A DNA stretch of 20,214 bases from assembly GCA_022701365.1 (NCBI GenBank), contig JAKUHH010000149.1:1-20214 (forward strand), in the 5' to 3' direction. Shown here in pieces: positions 1 to 9,980 of this stretch. Position 1 is the stretch's first letter. Every line of letters begins with the position of its first letter. The position numbers were made by a program, and so were the translations under genes. The stretch comes from Mycocentrospora acerina. Its lineage: Eukaryota; Ascomycota; Dothideomycetes; Pleosporales. A model generated the notes under the pieces. It was not told the origin of the DNA. It saw only the letters and a list, made by a program, of their open reading frames with translations, and searched no databases.

Positions 1-1
1 C

Positions 2-2458
2 TTTACAGCCCTAGACTTAAGAGGCGCGTACAACCTAATACAAATAAAGAAAGGTGAAGAATAGAAGACTGCTTTTTAAACGCGCTACAGACACTATAAA
101 TACACTGTTATGCCCTTTAGTCTTACTAACGCACTAGCAACGTGCTAAGCACTAATAAACAATGTACTATAAGAGTACTTAGATATATTCGCCATTACTT
201 ACCTAGATAACATCTTTATTTACTTAGACAACATAAAGGAACACATTAAGCATGTTAAGAAGGTACTCACAGCATTAGAAAAAGCTAAACTATAGCTTAA
301 ACTAGAGAAATGCGAGTTTTACAAGACAGAAGTAGAATTCCTAGGCTTTACAGTAGGAATAGAAGGAGTACAGATAAGCAAGGAAAAGACTAGAACTGTA
401 AAAGAATAGCTACAACTAAAAACAGTAAAAGAAATACAGGCATTCTTAGGATTCTGCAACTTTAACTAAAGATTTATAAAAGACTATTTACGCTACGCAA
501 TACTACTTACTAAGCTTACGCAGAAAGATACAACATTTTAGTAGAAAGATAAACAGGAAACTGCTTTTTAATTACTAAAGCAAGCATGCATTAAGCTACT
601 AACTATAGTAGCCTTTTGCAGCAGAGAACCCTTACAAATTAAAACTGATGCATTAGATTTAGCATTAGGAGCATGCGCTTGTTAAGAACGCGATAGCAAG
701 TAGCATCCTATTGCATACTATTCTTGCAAATTCAGCAGACTAGAAGAAAGATATAATGTGCATAACAAAGAACTTATAGCAATTATTTCTGCATTATAAC
801 ATTAGAGAATCTACGCAGAAAGCTGTTTAGAACTCACAATCTATACTAATTATAAGAACTTACTCTACTTCACAACTACTAAAGTACTTAACTAATAACA
901 GGTTAGATAGTCTAAAATGTTAAGACAATATAAGTTTAAAGTCCTGTACACACTAGGAAAGGACAACAGAAGAGCTAATACTTTAAGTAGGAGAACTAAC
1001 ATTACAGGAGAAAAAGAAATTATTCAGTTAGCAATACTGCAAGTTAACAGAGATAGATCAATCAGACTATCCTAGCAGCTGAACAACATATTATGAATTA
1101 AGAATAAGGAAAACATTCTACTAAATGTACCTAAGGAATTACAAGAACAAGTTATTAGAAATTATTATAACAACCTAGTACACAGACATCCTAGAATTAC
1201 TAGAACAATAGAACTTATACAATAAAACTACAAGTTTTTACATATAAAAGAAAAAATTACAGCTTACATTAAGAAATGCTTACACTGTTAACAAAATAAG
1301 CATAGTACACACGCTAAGTATAGAGAAATGCAGCTAATCTAAGCACCTAAGGCACCTTAGACAGACATTACTATAGACTTTGTTACTAGCTTACTAAACT
1401 CTAAAGACCCTGTTACTAATATTGCTTACAACGCAATACTAGTTGTTATTAACAGACTTACAAAATACGCTAAGATAATACTATTCTAAGATAATTACAA
1501 TGCAACACAGTTAGGACACGTAATCTTAGATTAAATAGTACAAAACTATAGTATCCTAGAATTAATTATTAGTAACAGAGATAAACTATTTATATTAAAC
1601 TATTAGACAACCCTAATAGCTGCAATAGGAATAAAAAGAAAACTGTCTACTGCTTATTATTTACAGACAGATAGACAAACAGAAAGAATAAATTAAACTA
1701 TAGAAACTTACCTATAGATATACAGTAATTAACAATAAAACAATTAGGTATTATTACTACTAATAGCACAGATAGCCTACAATAACAAGTTATTAGAAGC
1801 AACAGGCATAACGCTGTACTTTGCAAACCACAGATAACACCTAAACTTGTTTATACAAACATTTCTTAGTTTACAAATAAAATTAGCAGTAATTACAGTA
1901 AAAGAACTAAAGAAAGTACATAAGAATTTAAAGAAAAACATTAAAACAGCACAGCAAAAAGCTATTGCTTATATAAACAGAAAAAGAAAAACAGCACCTT
2001 AGCTTAAGAAGGGGGATAAAGTGTATCTTCTTACAAAAAATCTTAGGACAAGAAGACTAAGCAAGAAACTAGACTACGTTAAAGTTAGACTATTTTTTAT
2101 TATTAAACTAAGGGGACTAGTTAACTATAAACTTAAACTCCCTAAAGATGCTAAAATCTACCTAGTATTCCACGTCTCTCTATTAGAACCTGCTAACCTA
2201 GAAATGCTAATTCAACAAACATTCTATTTTAAACTAGACATTAATAATAGTTATAAAGTTAAGAAAATTATTAACTACTAAGAAACTAAACAAGGACTTA
2301 AGTTCCTAATTAGATAGAAAGGTTACCTACTAAGTAAAGATAATTAGGAACTAGAAACTCACCTTACAAACTGTTAAATACTACTTCAAAAATATTAGAA
2401 GAGCCTAAGACATAAGAACTAGGACTCGCCTTTAGAAAATAACGCAGGAACTTCCTAG
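2..2458 (+). pseudogene. pol: Gypsy 1 pol remnant: RT - RNase H - integrase - chromodomain
   Basis: One frame (codons starting at 2, 5, 8...) reads through the whole stretch with no frameshift but dozens of internal stops. RT opens with TALDLRGAYNLI and has the active-site motif as TYLDN (200-211), so the second Asp of YLDD has become Asn. RNase H follows at about 640-960 (KTDALDLALGA, YTNYKNLLYF, LGKDNRRANTLSR). Integrase has the H2C2 zinc region (about 1180-1300). Its catalytic Asp, Asp and Glu survive at 1376-1378, 1580-1582 and 1682-1684; the spacing is as I recall for this Gypsy group. The GDKVYLLTKNLRT and VFHVSLLEP motifs mark the integrase C-terminus. A chromodomain follows (about 2248-2374; YKVKKIINY...LKFLIR*KGY). 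The end at 2458 is a guess among RIP stops. It cannot make protein. Confidence 0.92.
2245..2380 (+). other. Chromodomain at the end of Gypsy 1 pol
   Basis: Directly after the integrase C-terminal part, the frame reads YKVKKIINY, a stop, then KFLIR*KGYLLSKDN*ELETHL. This matches the chromodomain pattern in which a strand ending in a Trp-Lys-Gly-Tyr type motif is followed by a Trp-Glu pair. Both expected Trp codons now read TAG, which is what TGG becomes by one G-to-A change. In chromoviruses this domain directs integration to chromatin marks such as H3K9 methylation; that role is family knowledge. Its presence fits insertion into old, silenced repeats. Confidence 0.85.
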
Positions 2459-2994
2459 AAGTTATCTAGAAGACCTTTAATAGCACTCTAAGTACTTAGA
2501 GACAAATTTAAAGCTAGGCCTTCTAAAGGACTATTAAAAGACATAAGATTACCTATCTCTGCGCGTTCCTGTTCCTCCTATTCCTTAATACTCTGCTCCT
2601 CTACTAAGATCGCCTCTTTAGCACAACAATCTATCAAATCTATTTGCATCTGCAATCTTTCTTCTCTAGCATAAGCAGTGCGCAGATCTTCTAGCGCCTT
2701 CTCTTGCGCTTGCATTGCAACATTCTAAGCCTCTTAAGACTCCTTAATTTGTTGTTACAACTTCTCCTTTTTGTTTGCTAACTGCTTAAACTTAGATTAA
2801 GTTACTTGCACATTGCACTGTTAGCCACGTTGCAAACACTTGCTACAGTTTCTGGACTAAACATGAATTTTACACACCTAATTGTGCTTTGCACAAGTTG
2901 CGCATTTTTAGACTATTATTTTGCTAGCAATTTTAATAAATTTATAAAGACGTTAACAGCAGACAGTACTTAACTCTTTAAGATGTTTAGACAT
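2395..2994 (-). pseudogene. Antisense Zn2Cys6 + coiled-coil ORF in Gypsy 1 (broken)
   Basis: On the minus strand an ATG at 2994 opens a single frame of 199 codons ending with TAA at 2397-2395. It overlaps the end of pol tail-to-tail. It carries about 13 internal stops, all explicable as RIP of Gln, Trp or Arg codons, and no frameshift. Cysteines sit at codons 31, 34, 41, 50, 53 and 60: C-x2-C-x6-C-x8-C-x2-C-x6-C, the spacing of the fungal Gal4-type Zn2Cys6 cluster. Codons 66-150 are rich in Lys, Glu, Gln and Leu and look coiled-coil forming. The C-terminus has a Trp-like pattern (TWSA, FWEVP if TAG is read as Trp). From memory, similar hypothetical proteins occur beside Gypsy elements in many ascomycetes. 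A DNA-binding role is inference. The start lies 85 bp inside the 3' LTR, so antisense transcription from the LTR is possible. Confidence 0.72.
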
Positions 2995-3062
2995 TGTTAA
3001 AACTAGGCAGCAAATGCATAGGAACCACGCGCGTTATATAATAAGCTTAAGGGACTAAGCTA
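2995..3062. other. Short spacer between antisense ORF and polypurine tract
   Basis: About 70 bp with no recognised coding content. It would be the 5' leader of the antisense frame and the 3' untranslated part of the sense element. Confidence 0.5.
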
Positions 3063-3079
3063 GGCAAGAAGGGGGATAG
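3063..3079 (+). other. Polypurine tract of Gypsy 1
   Basis: GGCAAGAAGGGGGATAG lies directly 5' of the TG that starts the LTR. A purine run here is the usual primer for plus-strand DNA synthesis in LTR retrotransposons. Its position supports the LTR boundary. Confidence 0.8.
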
Positions 3080-3472
3080 TGTTAAGGCTAGGTTAGGCAA
3101 GGGATGCGCCCTGACCAATTAACCAGCCTTGCAGCAACTAAGCAACCCAGATCACGTGACGTGCTTAGTGCTTAGTGTAATTAGTTGTAATTAGTACACT
3201 AAGCATTATAATTAGTACTAAGCACTACATTATAATTAAGTATATAGTTAGTAGGAACACCACCCTTATAGTAATGTGTTTAACCTTGTTAATTAATCTA
3301 CTTATTGCTTCTTACCCTTAATCACAGTGTATCCTTAATACGTGCATTAAACTAACCTTATTTCCCTAAACCTACTCTATCCCTGAGAACCAACCTTAAA
3401 CCTGTTCTACTTTAGTACTAGTATCAGAAGGTCATTGACCACTAAGATCAAGTACAGAACAGGATCTTAACA
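3080..3472 (+). repeat. 3' LTR of Gypsy 1 (393 bp)
   Basis: It begins TGTTAAG and ends CTTAACA, a perfect 7-bp terminal inverted repeat with the canonical TG...CA ends. It is preceded by a polypurine tract and followed by AAAAG, the likely target-site duplication. CpA and TpG dinucleotides are still common, so it is far less RIP-mutated than the LINE to its right. It contains an E-box palindrome TCACGTGA (3152-3159) and nested inverted repeats at 3161-3225. The 5' LTR lies outside the window, so LTR divergence cannot be measured. Confidence 0.9.
3152..3225. promoter_or_regulatory. E-box palindrome and nested inverted repeats in the LTR
   Basis: TCACGTGA at 3152-3159 is a perfect palindrome containing CACGTG. 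Just after it, GTGCTTAGT (3161-3169) pairs with ACTAAGCAC (3217-3225). Inside that, GCTTAGTGTA (3170-3179) pairs with TACACTAAGC (3195-3204), giving a two-step hairpin. Such palindromes in LTRs often bind bHLH-type or other dimeric factors. A regulatory role here is inference. Confidence 0.45.
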
Positions 3473-3591
3473 AAAAGATAGTTTAGAAAAAGCTATTAAT
3501 CTAGATAAGTACTGCTAAGCAGAAAGAGAGGTAGGAACACCTAGTAAAATAAGGTATTAAAGTATTTTAAGTTACACTACTTCTTAGTAGA

Positions 3592-4810
3592 GATAATAAC
3601 ACTAGAATAGCTACTAAAGAGTTACTAGCTTAAGCAGAAGTAGTAGTAAAAGGCAGGCTTATCTGCAACTATGCTGCTACTTAAGAGCTAGTAAGAGATA
3701 TAAAAGCTATTTAACTTTTATTGCAATAAGATTATAAAAACACTTTAAACTAATATAAAAAAACTAAACAAAACTACAGTAAATATTAATAAAAATATTA
3801 TAAAATTATAGGCTTAAGTAGTAGGCCTAGCAGACTCTACTTTTACTACTAATAATAACAATAATAACAAAAATACTTTAAGTAATTTAAAAAATAAAAA
3901 ACAACACTTAGAAGCTACTCTAGAGTAGCAGAAGTAAAAAGAAATAATCTTGCTATAAACTAAGATTTCTAATTTAGCTTTAATATAATAAAGCAAAGAG
4001 ATGCTATAAACACTACTCTAGCTACTATTATAAATAAAGCTCCTATAGTAGCTAGAATTAGCTATACTAGTACTAATAATAATATTATTATAACAATAAA
4101 TACCTATAACATTATTCTTTTACTAAATCTTAGGATAGTAACATTTCTAGTTTCCTATTTTAACACTAAAAACTACAGAAAAATAAGTACTAAGTGCAAG
4201 TAGTAGCTTACTATATCTATACATATAATAAGATTTTACTAAACTTTAATTAACTAAAAACAGAGATAGAAATATTTAATAACATTACTATATAAGACAG
4301 CTCTAGGTAGCTTAAAACAAGAGAAAACCTAGAAAAGCTTAGTATTGCTACTCCTAACAGGAGATACACTTCTATTATTTTTATAGTAAAAAATTAATAA
4401 GAGTGCAACGCACTTCTTGCTAGAAAAATACTTATAATTATAAGAGAAATAGCTTTCCTGGTAGCTTTTAGAGCCCCTGTTACAATGCAGCAGTGCTCTA
4501 GCTGCTATAAGCTAGGATATTCTAGTTTTAGCTGTAAAGATAGAGGCTGAAAATTCTATAACCTAGAGTACTATATAAAAGACTATGCAGGCTGCAAAGA
4601 CAGCAGCATAATAAAGGGCCTGTGCTAGCACTAATCTCCTCTTTACAGAAACTGCAAAAGAGAGCATATAGCTACTAGCTATAAGTATAGCTATAGGCAC
4701 CTTAAAAACTCTTATAATACTAGTGCTGCTACTAGTAATACTACTGCTACTAATAATAGCAGTACTACTAATAAAAATAAAACTCTTCTTGTAAATATAC
4801 TATAAGTGTA
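3592..4810 (+). pseudogene. LINE ORF1 (Gag-like, CCHC) remnant
   Basis: The N-terminal part (from about 3592) is lysine- and glutamine-rich once RIP stops are discounted and is not recognised in detail. The C-terminal part reads in the frame of codon 4254. It includes ATPNRRYTSIIFIVKN and then two knuckles. The first (4494-4535) is C-x2-C-x4-Y-x4-C, where the His codon CAT has become TAT. The second (4644-4682) is Y-x2-C-x3-H-x4-Y, where both outer Cys have become Tyr. The pattern is that of nucleic-acid-binding ORF1 proteins of Tad1-like LINEs. A Ser/Thr/Asn-rich tail ends near 4800. The upstream part is in another frame, so an indel near 4200 is possible. Start and end are approximate. Confidence 0.7.
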
Positions 4811-5222
4811 AGGGGGTAGGCCCTAAGGGCTAGTGCTAGGTATAACTTAAATAAATTAATAGCTATAATATCCTGTTTATATCTATCTTTTTGTACCTAT
4901 TTAGGTGTTCTATATTTTATTAGATTATATCTTTGTATTATCTGTAAGGTATCTAGTGCTACTAGGTGTGCTAGAGTAGTCCTAGGAAAGGTTAGGATAC
5001 CTTATTAGTATGTTTAAGGTATCTAGATAGTCTCTGTGCTTTATCTGTAGAGTATCTAGTATTGCTAGTTGTGCCTTAAAGGGCCCTAGGACAGTTTTTA
5101 GCTTAGTAAGTCTAGGTGTCTTAGCAACTAGGTTTTTGTTAGCTATTTGTTGGATTAAGGTTTATGCTAAGACTCCTAACTAGGCGTAGCCTATTACAAT
5201 AATTGTAAAACAAAATGCTTAT
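4811..5222 (+). other. LINE stretch between ORF1 and endonuclease; CpA-poor, TpG-rich
   Basis: About 400 bp with no clear coding content. Unlike its surroundings it keeps many TpG (about 22 in 4861-5220 by hand count) but very few CpA (about 4). That is mutation of cytosines mainly on the plus strand. It may hold the ORF1 end and ORF2 start or a short non-coding spacer. Confidence 0.5.
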
Positions 5223-7111
5223 TCTAGCACAGATTTTTTAGTTACTTCTATATCTAAAAGAAATAAAGAAATTGTATTTCTATAATGTAATATAAGAAAA
5301 TACTAAGAAACTTAATAGTTTCTTTTAGAAATAAAATTTGCTAGAAAAGCAGACCTAATTCTAGTACAAGAACCTAGCGTGTAGCTAGATAAGCAGAATA
5401 AGTAGTTCTTACTGTAATGCTTTACCTATACTTTAGTTTTACTAGAAACTACAAGAAGGCTTAGAACTGCTATCTATATTTATACTAAAACTAGCCTAAA
5501 GTATAGCTTAAGGCTAGATGTAAGTAAAGATATAGATTTAACAGCTCTAGAAATAACAGGCTTAGTAAAAGATTTTCTTTTACTAAACCTTTATAATAAA
5601 AAAGAACTAGCAGTAGACTCTAAAACATAATCTAATAGTTAAAAGACTGTGCTAAGGTTACTCTTAAGTCTAGAAATAAAATAACCTTTTTAACTAGCAG
5701 GTAATTTTTATAGCTACTATATATAGTAGAACACTGCTATATAAAAACTTAATCTAAAGGCTAAGTAGCTAGTATTTTAGTTAGAAAAGCATAATTACTA
5801 GCTACTAAATACTAAGTAGGAGCAAATAATCTATAGGTCTAATTTTAGAGATAAGTTAGTAATTTACCTAGCTTTTAGTGCAGGCTTTAGAAATAGCCTT
5901 TAAGAAAATTAGCAGAACAGTAATAGCACTAGATTTAAATATATACTAACTAGCTACTTTTAATATTTCTATAAAAATTTATATAAATCATATTTTAGAC
6001 TAACTTTTATATTTTAAAAAAGCAGACTAGGAAATCTTTAATACAGAGCTTGCTCTAAGATTTACTTTACATAAAATTTAATAAAATCTTCTAGAAATAG
6101 AAGCTTTACTAAAATATATATCGCTAGAATACTTAGAAATATTAGCTAGTCTAACTAAAAAAATTAATAGTAGAGCAGAGTTATTTACTTTAACTATTTA
6201 AGTAGTAGCTTATAGATTTATTCTTAATCTAAAGCTTATTATAAGGTTAAAGCCTTAGTAGAGTTAAGAGCTAGCAAATTAGAGGAAACTCTATAGTAAA
6301 GCCTTACAACATTATCTCTTATATCTTAGCTTAAAAAATAAAATTAAATTAAAAAAGCTATATTATAGCTGTTTAAAAAACATAAAAATAGCAAAAACAC
6401 AGCACTAGAATCTATTCTTACAAAAAATCTAAAGAAAAGAACTTTTTAGAGCTTTTAACTACATAAAAGAAAGAACAGTTAGAATAGTCTTTTTTCTATA
6501 ATATATAGTAAGAGGAGAAACTCTAGTTATAAAGGAGTTTAGTAAGCAGTATACTGCTTTTAGCACTATACTATTTTCTAGTCTACTTAGCTCTACAGTC
6601 TCTTTAGACTAGACTAATTATAAGCAAAACAGAACTTAGGCCTAGCTTTAGAAACTAGATAATATAGAGATCTATAATGCTATTTTCTTTAGCTCTTAGA
6701 AAATGGCTTTTAGCACAGAAAAACTATATTTTGCTATTTTATAAAAAGCTTATTTACAATAAACTCTAGAATTTATATTACTACATTAGATCCTATTTAC
6801 TATAAGCTATTACTATTTATAATAGTAGCAAGCAATAAAGGTTATATTACTTAAAGTAAATAAAAAAGATTACTTATAACTTTAGTTTTATTGAGTTATA
6901 TTGCTTTTAAACTGCTTAGGCAAAGGATTTCAAATGATACTAGCTATAAGGCTTAGCTATATAGCAGAAATAGGATATCTCCTTTAGCCTACTTAAATAT
7001 GTAGCAGAAAACAGAAATTAGTACTAAACATTTGCTTTTTACTATAGTTAAAAGTAGAGGTGGGCTAAGCTAGTAAGAAAATTACAGGCCTGCTATTCTT
7101 AGATATAAAAG
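5223..7111 (+). pseudogene. LINE ORF2: endonuclease + partial reverse transcriptase, interrupted
   Basis: An APE/EEP-type endonuclease starts the frame. KADLILVQEP (about 5346-5378) is its N-terminal strand with a catalytic-type Glu. The later AGNFYSYY (5697-5720) matches the GDF(N/S)xH motif, with Asp changed to Asn at 5703-5705 and His positions changed to Tyr. Around 6040-6110 the readable frame shifts by one base. A linker follows (SRAELFTLTI, KELFRAFNYIKERTVR), then RT: VILLKVNKKDY, VILLLNCLGKGF, RLSYIAEIG and LFLDIK. The LTR of Gypsy 2 begins directly after LFLDIK, inside RT motif A, so the catalytic FADD-type motif is missing. Many TAA/TAG stops are present. Not functional. Confidence 0.85.
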
Positions 7112-7399
7112 TGTAACGTTCACAACGTCACATCATATTATTACCCCTAAGTCAACTAACACCTATCTAATAGCTACCTAATTTATACTTGCCTTAGATA
7201 ATAACCTTAGGAAGGAATATATAAAAAGGGCAGTCTGTATAGCTTTATAGAGTAGTTTTTCTATATCCTTTTATACAAGACTTATAAGTATAGAGAATAG
7301 TATCTTTAGTTTACCCTTTAGTCCTAGCACTCTTATATGCCTAGTAGTAGACACTTTAGACCCTATTTAGATTACTCTCTTATAACCTATGTTGTTATA
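7112..7399 (+). repeat. 5' LTR of Gypsy 2 (about 288 bp)
   Basis: The left end is TGTAAC. The right end is placed at GTTATA (7394-7399), which would be the inverted match GTTACA before one C-to-T change. The first 212 bp align without gaps to the copy at 20003-20214. This copy keeps CpA and CpG sites near its start (AACGTTCACAACGTCACATC) that are T or A in the other copy. I could not recognise a primer-binding site after it. Confidence 0.8.
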
Positions 7400-8960
7400 T
7401 TATATAGAAAATCTTATCTTAGCTAGTAATAGCCTCTAAATAATATTACCATTTATTTTATTTAAATTATATCTAAGCCTTATCTAATTTAGAACTAATT
7501 CAGACTATACTATTATATCTAGCATTTTATTATAGCTAAGATCTTTATAATCTCTTAATAACTAAAGCCTTTAAGTTTAATATTTCTTAGACTACTATAT
7601 TAAGATTACTTTAGAATAGCTGTATAAGATTATGCTAAAGTAAAAACTTAGAGACTATTATAAACTTAGTAAAATTAGACTTAACTTAATATCTGCTACT
7701 ATTACTTTAGGTTTAAAAGAACTAACTTAAAGATTAGTATATACTTAAAGCTTTACTTTAAAAGTAATAGTAGAGGTATTAAATTTTACCTTATCTTTTA
7801 ATCTAGTAAGAACTAGTGCAGAACTTATACTAGATTTAGACTAAGAAAAAAAAGACTTAACTTAGCTAGTTGCTTAGCTTTATATAGAAATTTAGGAACT
7901 ATAGTAAGCTATAATTACTTTAGACTATCTCATGCTTAGCACTAAATTACTACTAACTCTTTTAGAATAACTTTAACTTCTAAGTTTTAGTCTAAGATTT
8001 TAATTAATAATACTATATATATAAAACTATTTAAAAGAATAATTTTTATTAATACCTTTAATAATTGTTATAACTTAACTTTTTACTAATAGTAAGCCTT
8101 AACCTAAGACTAATTAGAGATTAATGTAGACTACTATTAGAGTAAGTATACTTGTATAGCATTAGTCTAGAGATATACTTCTAGCCTAGCTAAAGAGTAC
8201 CTAGAGCCTTAATATATATCTAATACTTTCTTTTACTATTTTAAGATTACAGAAAATATAATTAACTTACTTAAGTCTTATTTTATTTTAAGAAATAAGA
8301 AAGCTGAAAGCTAAGCTACTTTTAATAAACTCTATATAAATAAAATAGAAACCTTCTTTACTTTTATAGTATAGTTCCTTAGTGCTACTATTAGAAGATA
8401 AGTACTTAAATTAGAATAGTTTTACTACTTAAAGGTAAAGATTATACTAACTTTATAGATGCTTAGTATTAAGTTTAAGTAATAATAGAATAACTCTTTT
8501 AAGTTTATAGTTAAATACCTAATAGTATTTAATATAGAATAAAAGAACTATCTTTTAGTCTTAACTATAAAGAGCATAATCTATATAATATATAATTTAA
8601 GTTAATTTTATTTAGGTCTAATTTAGCAGTCTCTAATAATAATAAACTATAAAATATACTTATAAGTATATTCTTATATCTAAACTTAACTTAAACTTTT
8701 ACTTACTTTTTAGCTTATATTTAAGACTCTAAGCTTTATAAAAGACTTAACTTTAAATAACTACTATAACTATAGTAAGCTAAGACACTTTATAAGTCAG
8801 TGCCTTTTACTTAAAGTATAAAAGATTAAGTTTAAAGAACTAAGTAAAAACTTAGAAGACTTAATAGAAAATAAAAATAAAAATTAAATAAGAAATAGAG
8901 ACTCTTAAGAATACCTTCTTTCTTAAGCTTAAATTATTATAACTTTTTAAATCTTAGTCT
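7400..8960 (+). pseudogene. gag: Gypsy 2 leader and gag remnant
   Basis: This stretch is saturated with RIP mutations and only one anchor is clear. The zinc knuckle at 8762-8803 reads Y-x2-Y-x4-H-x4-C, that is CCHC with the first two Cys turned to Tyr by G-to-A changes. Upstream, the same frame (from about 8290) is a stop-riddled run consistent with a capsid region, but no motif is secure. The gag start cannot be set. Gag would form the virus-like particle and bind element RNA through the knuckle; that is family knowledge. Confidence 0.6.
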
Positions 8961-9980
8961 TTTAAACTTATTTAGAGAATAATATTTTTTTATTTTATTT
9001 TTTACACTAAAAGCCTTAAAGTCTAATTATACTATTTAATTAACACTAGTGCTTAAAGTTATCTTTTTTTAAATTTAAGGATTACTACTTTTATTTTATT
9101 AGCTTTTTAGACTTTTATCTAAAAGCTACTATTTTAAGTTATAGTTAAGAGTTTTTAAGACTAAATCTCTTCTCTAGTAAATTAGTATATTTAATTATAT
9201 CTAATTATTAGTAAAAAAAAGTTATATAACTAGTTTTTTATAATAGTAGACTTTAGCTTATAAGACTATATTATTAGAATTAAATAGATAAAGCATTTTA
9301 AGCTATAGTTAGATATAGATTACTCCTAGATTATATAGCTAGGCTGCTATCTTACTGTGTATAATCCTGCTTTACTGCTCTTAATAACTTTTAACTAAAT
9401 AGTTCCTACTAAAACTATTACTTTAGATATTATATAAGAAGATAAGCTATAAGAATAAGAGGACTATTAGAAAAGGTATAGTATAATTACTGCTATTTAT
9501 AAGATTTAAAAGATACTTTAACTCTTCAAAAGTTAGAAGTTCTTGCCTTTTATTACATAAGACTTAGTACTAAAACTTATCTAACTTTTACTAGAACTTA
9601 TCTTTCTTAAACCTTCTTTTTATATTACTCTTATTTCTACTAATACTTCCTACTTTAATATAAAATACTCAGAAAATAAATTCTTTACTGCTAGAGTTTA
9701 TAAAATTAATTAAATTTTAGATAAGAAGAAGTTAAAAGACAACCTTAATAAAATAGCCTTAAAATAGGACTAATTACTACTTTATTACTACTTTTTTTAA
9801 GATGTCTTTAGTAAGACTACTATAAAGGCTCTCTTAGACTTTTAACTATATAACTATAAGATTATACTAACTAAACTTCTTCTAAATAGTTTTAGCTCTT
9901 TATATAAATAGAATATAGAAGAGCTAAAAGCTACTAAATATAATATCTAAGAAAACTTAAAAAAAAGCTAGATTAAATAT
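8961..9980 (+). other. Gypsy 2 region between gag and RT; protease not identifiable
   Basis: By position this should hold the aspartic protease and the N-terminal part of RT. I could not find a secure D(T/S)G motif. The sequence is made mostly of A, T and CT/AG steps with dense stops in all frames. Confidence 0.5.

Larger units (their letters stand above)
1..3472 (+). mobile_element. Ty3/Gypsy chromovirus 1, 3' part (RIP-degraded)
   Basis: The window opens inside the reverse transcriptase of a Ty3/Gypsy LTR retrotransposon. The order RT, RNase H, integrase, chromodomain, polypurine tract, 3' LTR is that of a chromovirus. The 5' LTR, gag and protease lie outside the window. An antisense frame sits between pol and the LTR. 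Stops (TAA, TAG) fall where Gln, Trp or Arg are expected, which fits CpA-to-TpA mutation by RIP. The pentamer AAAAG directly after the LTR (3473-3477) is the likely right target-site duplication; its left partner is not in the window. Confidence 0.93.
3473..7111 (+). mobile_element. Tad1-like LINE, truncated by Gypsy 2 (heavily RIP-mutated)
   Basis: This non-LTR retrotransposon lies between the LTR of Gypsy 1 and the 5' LTR of Gypsy 2. It shows ORF1 with CCHC zinc knuckles, then an APE-type endonuclease (ADLILVQEP), then the start of an RT (LLNCLGKGF, RLSYIAEIG, LFLDIK). The ORF1 knuckles and endonuclease-RT order are those of fungal Tad1-clade LINEs. The rest of RT, any RNase H and the 3' tail would lie beyond Gypsy 2, outside the window. 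CpA and TpG are mostly lost and stops are frequent. Confidence 0.85.

Noticed and set aside
2021..2281. Open frame of 86 codons on the plus strand
   Set aside because: It is the integrase C-terminal part of Gypsy 1 pol between two RIP stops, not a gene of its own.
3814..3996. Minus-strand open frame of 60 codons
   Set aside because: Leu/Val-rich run produced by CTA/TAA-type repeats in LINE ORF1; no start context or recognisable motif.
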